Source: Streptosporangiaceae bacterium (GTDB taxonomy: Bacteria > Actinomycetota > Actinomycetes > Streptosporangiales > Streptosporangiaceae). From it: a stretch of DNA of 8,999 bases. Where the stretch lies: the NCBI GenBank assembly GCA_030038715.1, contig JASHSO010000256.1, forward strand, positions 1 to 8,999. The letters run 5' to 3'. The translations under genes and the position numbers were made by a program. Each line of letters begins with the position of its first letter. Positions within the stretch are counted from its first letter, which is position 1. Shown here in pieces: positions 1 through 5,069 of this stretch. Below the pieces are notes generated by a model. It ran no database searches and was not told the DNA's origin. It saw nothing but the letters and a program-made list of their open reading frames with translations.

Positions 1-234
1 GTGCCCCAGCACGCGCAGTTCGCCGTAGGCCGGCCTGGCGATGCCCGCGAGCACGTCGATGATGGCCGTGGCGTACTCCGGCTGGGTTACGGAGATGCCG
101 ACGACTGACCCGCTGTCGGCTGCCGGACCGACCCGGAAGCTGGCGAGCCGCACGGCCCAGTCCCGGCCCCTTCGCACGCCGATCCCTGCGGCGAGCACCG
201 GACCTGCGGCCATGGTGACGCGGCCGGACGGCAC
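1..234 (-). CDS. ABC-transporter ATPase-like protein with degenerate P-loop (N-terminal fragment)
   Basis: Seventy-eight codons are visible, and the gene runs off the left edge. The reading resembles the start of an ABC ATP-binding subunit: a GIGVRRGRDWAVRLASFRV beta region, then VVGISV..., then IDVLAGIARPAYGELRVLGH, which matches the LLDVLAG-arP-GxvrvlG pattern after a Walker A loop. The Walker A stretch itself should read roughly GPxGxGKST. Here it reads VTQPEYAT in the same 19-residue register, so the glycines, the Lys and the Ser are absent. The protein is therefore unlikely to bind ATP in the usual way at this site and may be a regulatory or inactive half. I chose GTG at 234 because GGGGGAG lies just upstream; an in-frame ATG at 213 has no such site. 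It is divergent from the MarR gene at 381. Known of the family: ABC ATPases energise transport. Family assignment rests on the fragment only. Confidence 0.55.
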   Translation of the reverse strand, partial: MPSGRVTMAAGPVLAAGIGVRRGRDWAVRLASFRVGPAADSGSVVGISVTQPEYATAIIDVLAGIARPAYGELRVLGH

Positions 235-275
235 AATCTCCCCCGGATTCTGGTAACGGACGACCCCCAGAAGGC

Positions 276-305
276 AATGTAACTATCTGTAATTGACCAT
301 GTCCA
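276..305 (-). promoter_or_regulatory. Candidate leftward promoter for the ABC-like gene
   Basis: Read on the minus strand, TGGACA (300-305; five of six matches to TTGACA) is separated by 18 bp from TACATT (276-281; four of six to TATAAT). Transcription would start about 35-40 bases before the GTG at 234. The region is an AT-rich patch in GC-rich DNA. It also holds a TGTAA direct repeat (278-282, 288-292), exactly 10 bp apart, and CAAT/ATTG arms (275-278, 292-295), so a regulator bound here would cover the -10 box. This is inference from pattern only. Confidence 0.35.
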
Positions 306-380
306 CGTACGCGCCGGCGGGCCGTGTTCTCGTGGCGGTAGTTGTGATCCAAGCGCCGGATAGGGCCGTGAGGGTACGTT

Positions 381-896
381 GTGGCTGTGCCGAAGCCGCT
401 GGACCTGCCGTTCGATCCGATAGCTCGCGCCGCGGAGACGTGGGAGAGCCGGTTCGGTGACTCACGGGCGATGGCTGCGGTCACCGCGATCATGCGGGTG
501 CAGCAGATCCTGCTGGCCGAGCTCGATGCGTTGGTCCGGCCGCACGGGCTGACCTTCGCCAGGTACGAGGCTTTGGTGCTGCTCAGCTTCAGCCGGGACG
601 GTGCATTGCCCATGCGGGTGATCGGCCAGCGCCTGATGGTGCATCCGACCAGTGTGACCAACATCATCGACCGGCTGGAGCGCCAGCATCTCGTGGCCCG
701 CAAGCCCAACCCGCGTGACGGCCGGGGAACCCTCGCCGAGATAACTCCGGCCGGCTGGGATGTCATGCACCGCGCCACGGCCGACCTGATGCGAGCGGAG
801 TTCGGCATGGCCGACTACGCCGAAGGACAGCTCGAGGAGATTTTCGGCCTGCTGCGCGGGCTCCGGGTAGCGGCCGGCGACTTCAAGGACGACTGA
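381..896 (+). CDS. MarR-family transcriptional regulator
   Basis: A 171-residue winged helix-turn-helix protein of usual MarR length. Residues 31-60 form the first dimerisation helix (AMAAVTAIMRVQQILLAELDALV), followed by LTFARYEALVLLSFS. The helix-turn-helix is at about 78-104, with recognition helix HPTSVTNIIDRLERQHLV, and the wing is at 107-124 (RKPNPRDGRGTLAEITPAG), including the family's DGR motif. C-terminal helices close the dimer. MarR proteins bind palindromic DNA as dimers and are usually released by small phenolic or other ligands. The GTG at 381 follows AGGG at six bases. A GTG at 387 is an alternative: TACGTT (375-380) lies six bases before it, the spacing of a leaderless start. 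The gene is divergent from the ABC-like gene, a common arrangement for a local repressor of a transporter. The ligand cannot be predicted. Confidence 0.9.
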   Translation: MAVPKPLDLPFDPIARAAETWESRFGDSRAMAAVTAIMRVQQILLAELDALVRPHGLTFARYEALVLLSFSRDGALPMRVIGQRLMVHPTSVTNIIDRLERQHLVARKPNPRDGRGTLAEITPAGWDVMHRATADLMRAEFGMADYAEGQLEEIFGLLRGLRVAAGDFKDD

Positions 897-1019
897 GCGC
901 TGTGCCGCGGCGGCAAACGTCATCGTCCGACACCTGCTGACGAAACAGCAGCATCAACTGACCAGTGACGAGGTATTAGGACGTGAGACCTAACCCGGTA
1001 AGGCATGATATGGCCGTTA
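897..1019. other. Convergent intergenic spacer with two small inverted repeats
   Basis: This spacer separates the MarR gene from the oppositely oriented membrane-protein gene. It contains CTGCTG-acgaaa-CAGCAG (934-951), a 6-bp perfect stem with a 6-base loop. It also contains TTAGG-acgtgaga-CCTAA (976-993), a 5-bp stem in an AT-richer patch. Either could help end transcription from both sides, but neither is followed by a T-run, so neither is a clear intrinsic terminator. The second shares the 8-mer TAGGACGT with the palindrome upstream of the mutase gene. Confidence 0.3.
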
Positions 1020-2414
1020 TCAGTCCTTGATAGGAGCGGGGCTCCAGGCCTGCCCGCCGTTGCTGGTCACGAAGATCTCGCCAAGGCTGGCCTCCGCGGG
1101 TACCGCCACGCCCTGGTCGGAGTTCGTCATGCCCACGTAACTGAAGCCGTCAGCTGGGGCTGATCCGCTGACGGGTGCCTGCTGCCAGGTCGTGCCACCG
1201 TTGGCTGAGTAGTAGATCCCGGCCGTGGTGGCCAGCACTACCTGCCCGCTCGTGGCCGAGGCGAGCGAAGTCGCGGTCCCCGTCGCTGGAACGGCGCCGA
1301 CCAGCTGCCAGCTCGCGCCGTCGCTCGACGAATACAGCGTGATCTGCCCGGACCCGGCACCTGAGCCCGGTTCGCAGGTCAGCAGCAGCTTCGGCCCGGC
1401 GGCGAGCTGGGCGTCGGCAGGCTGGCCGTTTGCCTGAGCCGGTCCTGGCTCGCATGGCGCCTGGCCGGCCAGTCGCCACGCTCCACCGGACACCGGACCG
1501 CTGAGCACCGCGCCGGTTGGGGTGAGCAGGTAGCCGGTGGTACCTCCGGAGATCACAAGGGTGGCGGAGGATGCCTGGCTGGCCGTCATATGGAGGAACG
1601 AGGCCGGCACGGCGACTGGAGTCCACGACCGGCTACCCGCGACGAGGGTGTAGAGCGAGAAGCTTGTGCAGTCGCTCGCAAAGTCGCGGCCGGTTCCCGT
1701 GCACCTGGCGGCGACGGCGAAGGCGCGGTTGCCGACCGCCTCCAGGTCGGTGACCCGCAGGCCGCCGGTCGCCACCTGGCGCCACGGCCAGCCGCCGTCT
1801 GCGGTCTCCCACAGCGATGGACCGAACGCCCACCCGTCCTTCGGGTTCGCGAAGCGAAGCTGGCTAACCCCCATATCGCCGTCGGGACCCGGCGTGACTG
1901 GAGCGCTGACACCGTACCAATTCCCGCCGTAGTTGGCGGTACCTGCCAGTGAGGTGCAGTCCTGGGTGGCGCAGTGGCCAGCGGTGCCGGCCTGGCCTAT
2001 GACGGCACCGAGGAAGCCGGTTCCGTTGCCGACTACGGTGACCGAGGTCGGCCGGAAGCGGCCAGGGGGACGGGTGTCAGAGTTTGTCAGCGTGGTGCGC
2101 TGGCGGGCCTGGATCGGAGCCGACCTGTTGGCGTACGGAGTGCCCGCGCCCGTCGAGCCCGAGCTCGGCAGCGTCGCCGGCGAGGTCTGACCTTGCGCTA
2201 GCGGTCGCGGCTTGCTGCTTAGCACGGACGAAAGATGCGGTGCTATGGCAACCACTGCAACTATGACTGCGCAGCCGGCTGCGGCAGAAATCGCCCGCCG
2301 CTGTTTGCGCCGCCTGGCCCGGTGGTGGATACGCTCCAACGAGCCCGCGGGCGGGTACAGCGGCGTGACGTCGCCTTCCAGCCAAACGTCGATGTCGTCG
2401 CGCGGGTCGGTCAC
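1020..2414 (-). CDS. ECF-sigma-linked single-pass membrane protein with extracytoplasmic BNR/beta-propeller-like region
   Basis: A 464-residue protein. Residues 1-40 are cytoplasmic, ending in a basic stretch (RARRRKQRR). A hydrophobic segment at about 41-60 (ISAAAGCAVIVAVVAIAPHL) is one membrane span, giving N-in/C-out topology. A Ser/Thr/Pro/Gly-rich linker follows to about 120. From about 122 the protein looks like a YCF48/BNR-type propeller: repeated aromatic-plus-Asp-box-like blades ETADGGWPWRQV (203-214), SSDGASWQLV (363-372), SANGGTTWQQAP (403-414) and TSNGGQAWSPAP (450-461). Six cysteines sit outside (148, 153, 238, 249, 321, 347), suggesting disulfides. It starts at GTG, overlapping the sigma gene's TGA as GTGA, with GGGAGAG upstream, so the two are translationally coupled. 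By position it could sense an envelope signal and hold or release the sigma factor. However, no HxxxCxxC zinc anti-sigma motif is present in the short N-terminus, so an anti-sigma role is only inferred. Confidence 0.75.
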   Translation of the reverse strand: MTDPRDDIDVWLEGDVTPLYPPAGSLERIHHRARRRKQRRAISAAAGCAVIVAVVAIAPHLSSVLSSKPRPLAQGQTSPATLPSSGSTGAGTPYANRSAPIQARQRTTLTNSDTRPPGRFRPTSVTVVGNGTGFLGAVIGQAGTAGHCATQDCTSLAGTANYGGNWYGVSAPVTPGPDGDMGVSQLRFANPKDGWAFGPSLWETADGGWPWRQVATGGLRVTDLEAVGNRAFAVAARCTGTGRDFASDCTSFSLYTLVAGSRSWTPVAVPASFLHMTASQASSATLVISGGTTGYLLTPTGAVLSGPVSGGAWRLAGQAPCEPGPAQANGQPADAQLAAGPKLLLTCEPGSGAGSGQITLYSSSDGASWQLVGAVPATGTATSLASATSGQVVLATTAGIYYSANGGTTWQQAPVSGSAPADGFSYVGMTNSDQGVAVPAEASLGEIFVTSNGGQAWSPAPIKD

Positions 2415-2917
2415 GGGACTCTCCCGGTGCCGCTCTCTGTCAGCGCTGCCTTCAACTTGGCCCTGGCGTGAAACAAGTCGGCCTTCACCGTGCCCTCAGG
2501 ACGGCCCAGCATGACCGCGACCTCCCGTATCCCGAAGCCGGCGTAGTAGTGCAGCAGGAACGCGCTGCGCAGCCGCTCGGGGAGAGCTTGGATCAGCGCG
2601 CGGACGTCGACGTCTTCAGCGGGCTGGTAGGCCGGGTCCGCCGGCCCGGCCGACGTCATGGCCCGGTATGCGGTGCGCTCCCTGCCAGTCTTGCGCCAAT
2701 GGTCCCTGACCAGGTTAGTGGCGATCATGTACAGGTAACTCTGCGGATTGTCCAGGCCCGACCAGCGGGATAGCAGCCGGGTGAAGGCCTCGGATGCGAT
2801 CTCGTGGGCTGTCTCGTCGCTGTCCACCAGCCTGCGGACCCAACCTGCCAGCCGGGGGTAGCACGCGTTGAAGAGATCCTCAACGGCCTGCTGGTCAGTG
2901 CTGCGGAGCCTGGCCAC
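2411..2917 (-). CDS. ECF (sigma-70 family) RNA polymerase sigma factor
   Basis: From the chosen start the protein has 168 residues, the normal ECF size. Region 2 spans about 10-78 (VEDLFNACYPRLAGWVRRLV, then ETAHEIASEAFTRLLSRW and the -10-binding NPQSYLYMIATNLVRDHWRK). Region 4 spans about 105-157 (LIQALPERLRSAFLLHYYAGFGIREVA, then MLGRPEGTVKADLFHARAKLK, the -35-binding helix-turn-helix). No region 1 or 3 and no extra C-terminal domain are present. The open frame continues upstream to an ATG at 3052. I prefer GTG at 2917 because GAGGGAG lies four bases before it, the homology begins right there, and a candidate promoter at 3030-3057 would start transcription downstream of 3052. The stop codon overlaps the start of the membrane-protein gene. 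ECF factors redirect RNA polymerase to stress or envelope genes; the regulon is not visible here. Confidence 0.88.
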   Translation of the reverse strand: MARLRSTDQQAVEDLFNACYPRLAGWVRRLVDSDETAHEIASEAFTRLLSRWSGLDNPQSYLYMIATNLVRDHWRKTGRERTAYRAMTSAGPADPAYQPAEDVDVRALIQALPERLRSAFLLHYYAGFGIREVAVMLGRPEGTVKADLFHARAKLKAALTESGTGRVP

Positions 2918-3029
2918 CGAGCTCCCTCGGTCGGTGGCGTGCGCAGGCCTAGCCGGCCACGTGAGCCGCATGGGGCCCGAGTCATCCAAGGCCACCGCGC
3001 AGCCCGCGCCGCTCACGCCGTGTTGCATC

Positions 3030-3057
3030 GTTGTACCACATCTCCGTCGCATGTCAG
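3030..3057 (-). promoter_or_regulatory. Candidate promoter of the sigma-factor operon
   Basis: On the minus strand, CTGACA (3052-3057; five of six to TTGACA) and TACAAC (3030-3035; four of six to TATAAT) are 16 bp apart. Predicted initiation near 3023 leaves a leader of about 100 bases before the GTG at 2917. It would exclude the upstream ATGs at 3052 and 3028 from normal use or place them at the very edge. I found no clear ECF-type GGAAC...CGTT autoregulatory promoter. Confidence 0.3.
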
Positions 3058-3095
3058 GACGCCAAATCTGCTGGCTCCGCCGTCGCCGTGCACCA

Positions 3096-3129
3096 GGCGC
3101 TCACGGTGCCGCCGATGGCACATTGCGCC
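3096..3129. repeat. Inverted repeat (two-step hairpin)
   Basis: GGCGC (3096-3100) pairs with GCGCC (3125-3129), and inside it GTGCC (3106-3110) pairs with GGCAC (3117-3121) around a gccgat loop. It forms a stem interrupted by an asymmetric internal loop. It lies between the two divergent promoters, so whether it is transcribed is unclear. Confidence 0.35.
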
Positions 3130-3135
3130 GTGAGC

Positions 3136-3167
3136 CCGGCACTCGCTATGACGGCCGAGTGGGCCGG
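3136..3167. repeat. Inverted repeat CACTCG-N10-CGAGTG with outer CCGG arms
   Basis: CACTCG (3140-3145) and CGAGTG (3156-3161) are perfectly complementary across a 10-base centre. CCGG (3136-3139) and CCGG (3164-3167) extend the stem past a two-base bulge. It could be an RNA hairpin or a dimer-binding site. It sits six bases after the preceding inverted repeat. Confidence 0.4.
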
Positions 3168-3245
3168 TTGGTTGGGGTCAGGGCGACAGTTTTCGTAGCG
3201 GTGACTCTGCGCCCCGGTGGCCCGCAACCCGCCCCGCGGCCCGGG

Positions 3246-3251
3246 TAGAGT
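3246..3251 (+). promoter_or_regulatory. Candidate -10 box of the mutase gene
   Basis: TAGAGT fits the actinobacterial TAnnnT -10 pattern (four of six to TATAAT). No good -35 box is seen 16-18 bp upstream, where the DNA is purely GC-rich. Initiation would fall near 3258, immediately before the 20-bp palindrome, so a bound repressor would block the start region. Confidence 0.4.
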
Positions 3252-3260
3252 GGAGCCAAG

Positions 3261-3280
3261 TTAGTAGGACGTCCAACTAA
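3261..3280. promoter_or_regulatory. 20-bp near-perfect palindrome, probable repressor operator of the mutase gene
   Basis: TTAGTaGGAC and GTCCaACTAA are exact reverse complements except for one symmetric mismatch (A3266/A3275). This AT-flanked symmetric element stands out in GC-rich DNA. It lies 9 bp after the -10 box and 28 bp before the ribosome binding site. Length and symmetry suit a TetR- or similar dimeric helix-turn-helix repressor. A second GGACGTC (3286-3292) recurs 19 bp downstream. The cognate regulator is not identified; neither MarR gene in the window has an obvious copy upstream of itself. Confidence 0.6.
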
Positions 3281-3319
3281 ATGTCGGACGTCGGGCCATT
3301 GTCGGCACGGAGGTGGCCG

Positions 3320-4996
3320 ATGGATGAATCCGGCGCGGCGGACTTCGGGCGGGAGCGCTGGCAGCGCAGGTATGCCGCGGCCCGCAAGCGCGCGGCTGAC
3401 TTCAGCACACTGTCCGGGCTGGAGGTGGATCCGGTATATGGTCCGCCCGACGGCTCGGTCGTGCCGGAATTTGACCGGATCGGCTGGCCCGGCGAGTTCC
3501 CGTTCACCCGCGGCCTCTACCCGACGGGCTACCGGGGGCGGACTTGGACGATCAGGCAGTTCTCCGGCTTCGGCAACGCCACGCAGACTAACGAGCGTTA
3601 CAAGATGCTGCTGCGGGCCGGCGGCGGCGGACTGTCGGTCGCGTTCGACATGCCGACCCTGATGGGCCGAGACTCCGACGACCCGCGCTCGGCAGGCGAG
3701 GTTGGCCACTGCGGTGTCGCCATCGACTCAGCCGCCGACATGGACGCATTGTTCGGCGGGATCAAGCTGGCAGACATCAGCACCTCGATGACGATCAGCG
3801 GTCCGGCTGTGCCGGTGTTCTGCATGTACCTGGCGGCAGCGCAGCGACAGGGCGCCGACATCGCCAAGCTCAACGGGACGCTGCAAACCGACATTTTCAA
3901 GGAGTACATCGCGCAGAAGGAGTGGCTGTTCCCGCCCGAGCCGCACCTGCGGCTGATCGGTGACCTGATGGAGTACTGCGCGCAGCACATCCCCGCCTAC
4001 AAGCCGCTATCGGTGTCCGGCTACCACATCAGGGAAGCAGGGGCCACCGCCGCACAGGAACTTGCGTTCACGCTCGCCGACGGGTTCGGCTATGTGGAGC
4101 TCGGGCTGTCCCGCGGGCTGGACATCGAGCAGTTCGCGCCCGGCCTGTCATTCTTCTTCGACGCGCACATCGACTTCTTCGAGGAGATCGCGAAGTTCCG
4201 CGCCGCGCGCCGGATCTGGGCGCGCTGGCTGCGCGACGTCTATGGCGCCACGACCGAGCGGGCTCAGTGGATGCGGTTCCACACTCAGACCGCCGGCGTG
4301 TCGCTGACTGCGCAGCAGCCCGACAACAACATCGTGCGCACGGCGATCGAGGCGCTGGCCGCGGTGCTGGGCGGCACCAACTCGCTGCACACCAATGCAC
4401 TCGACGAGGTGCTCGCGCTGCCGACCGAGAAGGCCGCGGAGATCGCGCTGCGCACCCAGCAGGTGATCATGGAGGAAACGGGCGTCGCCAACGTAGCTGA
4501 CCCGCTCGGCGGTTCCTGGTACATCGAGGCGCTGACGGACCGGCTCGAAGCCGAGGCGGAGCAGATCTTCGCCAGGATCCGCGCGATGAGTCCGGATTCC
4601 TCGATGACCGGCGGCCTCCTGCGCGGCATCGACGTCGGCTGGTTCTCCGCCGAAATCGCCGAGGCGTCTTTTGCCTACCAGCAGAAGCTGGAGAAGGGCG
4701 ACAAGCGGGTGGTGGGTGTCAATTGCCATATGCAAACTGTGGAGACGCCCATCGAGATCCTGCGCGTGAGTCACGCCGTGGAGGTCCAGCAGGTGCGCGA
4801 CCTGGGCACACGCAAGGCAGCCAGGGACCAGGCCGGCGTGGACACCGCACTGTCCGCGCTGGTGGCGGCCGCCCGCTCGGGAACGAACATGATCCCGCCG
4901 ATGGTCGCGGCGGCGAGGGCCGAGGCCACGCTGGGTGAAATCTGCTCCGCGCTGCGCATGGAGTGGGGCAGCTACGTCGAGACTCCGGCTTTTTGA
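3320..4996 (+). CDS. icmA: Isobutyryl-CoA mutase large subunit (methylmalonyl-CoA mutase family)
   Basis: A 558-residue B12-dependent acyl-CoA mutase large chain: the TIM-barrel substrate domain only. Family motifs include YPTGYRGRTWTIRQF (68-81), GLSVAFDMPTLMGRDSDDP (104-122), GTLQTDIFKEYIAQKEWLFPP (186-206), SVSGYHIREAGAT (231-243) and LGGTNSLHTNALDEVLALPTE near 365. The catalytic YH pair is Y235-H236. Relative to Propionibacterium methylmalonyl-CoA mutase the offset is a constant eight residues. The carboxylate-contacting Tyr89 and Arg207 correspond to Phe81 and Gln199 here, the pair known for isobutyryl-CoA mutase. The C-terminal DxHxxG B12-binding domain is absent, as in IcmA, so a separate small subunit is required; none lies in this window. 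I start at ATG 3320, preceded by GGAGG at six bases; an ATG at 3281 has no ribosome binding site and abuts the palindrome. The expected reaction is isobutyryl-CoA to n-butyryl-CoA. A methylmalonyl- or hydroxyacyl-CoA mutase cannot be excluded. Confidence 0.82.
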   Translation: MDESGAADFGRERWQRRYAAARKRAADFSTLSGLEVDPVYGPPDGSVVPEFDRIGWPGEFPFTRGLYPTGYRGRTWTIRQFSGFGNATQTNERYKMLLRAGGGGLSVAFDMPTLMGRDSDDPRSAGEVGHCGVAIDSAADMDALFGGIKLADISTSMTISGPAVPVFCMYLAAAQRQGADIAKLNGTLQTDIFKEYIAQKEWLFPPEPHLRLIGDLMEYCAQHIPAYKPLSVSGYHIREAGATAAQELAFTLADGFGYVELGLSRGLDIEQFAPGLSFFFDAHIDFFEEIAKFRAARRIWARWLRDVYGATTERAQWMRFHTQTAGVSLTAQQPDNNIVRTAIEALAAVLGGTNSLHTNALDEVLALPTEKAAEIALRTQQVIMEETGVANVADPLGGSWYIEALTDRLEAEAEQIFARIRAMSPDSSMTGGLLRGIDVGWFSAEIAEASFAYQQKLEKGDKRVVGVNCHMQTVETPIEILRVSHAVEVQQVRDLGTRKAARDQAGVDTALSALVAAARSGTNMIPPMVAAARAEATLGEICSALRMEWGSYVETPAF

Positions 4997-5008
4997 GCGG
5001 GCTGCGGA

Positions 5009-5031
5009 CGGGCGGCTATATGAGCCGCCTG
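5009..5031 (+). promoter_or_regulatory. Hairpin after the mutase stop, overlapping a possible -10 box
   Basis: GGCGGCT (5011-5017) and AGCCGCC (5023-5029) form a perfect 7-bp stem around ATATG, extendable to nine pairs with one G-U. It lies 12 bases after the mutase stop but lacks a T-run, so it is a weak terminator at best. The loop contains TATATG (5017-5022). TTGAGC (4993-4998) lies 18 bp upstream and could act as a -35 for the thioredoxin gene. Terminator and promoter readings compete. Confidence 0.35.
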
Positions 5032-5069
5032 CCGGTCAAGGGGCAGCGCGGATGCGGCAGGATGGAGTC

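Larger units (their letters stand above)
2918..3319. other. Gene-free divergent regulatory region between sigma factor and mutase genes
   Basis: About 400 bases without a convincing gene on either strand; short open frames here lack start signals and family resemblance. Contents from left to right: the untranslated leader of the sigma gene (2918 to about 3023), its candidate promoter (3030-3057), two adjacent inverted repeats (3096-3129 and 3136-3167), a GC-rich stretch, the mutase -10 box (3246-3251), the 20-bp palindrome (3261-3280), a GGACGTC half-like repeat (3286-3292) and the mutase ribosome binding site (3309-3313). Confidence 0.6.

Noticed and set aside
283..465. Minus-strand 60-residue open frame over the divergent spacer
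   Set aside because: It overlaps the start of the MarR gene, has no family resemblance and an arginine/threonine-rich composition typical of antisense frames in GC-rich DNA.
934..951. CTGCTG-N6-CAGCAG as an intrinsic terminator of the MarR gene
   Set aside because: The stem has only six pairs and no following T-run, so it is listed only as part of the spacer.
3281..3319. ATG 3281 as the mutase start
   Set aside because: It has no ribosome binding site and would put the operator palindrome directly against the start codon, whereas ATG 3320 follows GGAGG.
3146..3709. Minus-strand 187-residue open frame across the mutase start
   Set aside because: It is antisense to the well-supported mutase N-terminus, its composition is arginine/proline-rich and no motif is recognised.
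4148..4774. Minus-strand 208-residue open frame inside the mutase gene
   Set aside because: It is a shadow of the mutase reading frame, with no start signal and no recognisable domain.
4935..5069. N-terminal extension of the thioredoxin-TPR protein overlapping the mutase end
   Set aside because: It has no homology, and ATG 5070 has an AGGA site at good spacing.
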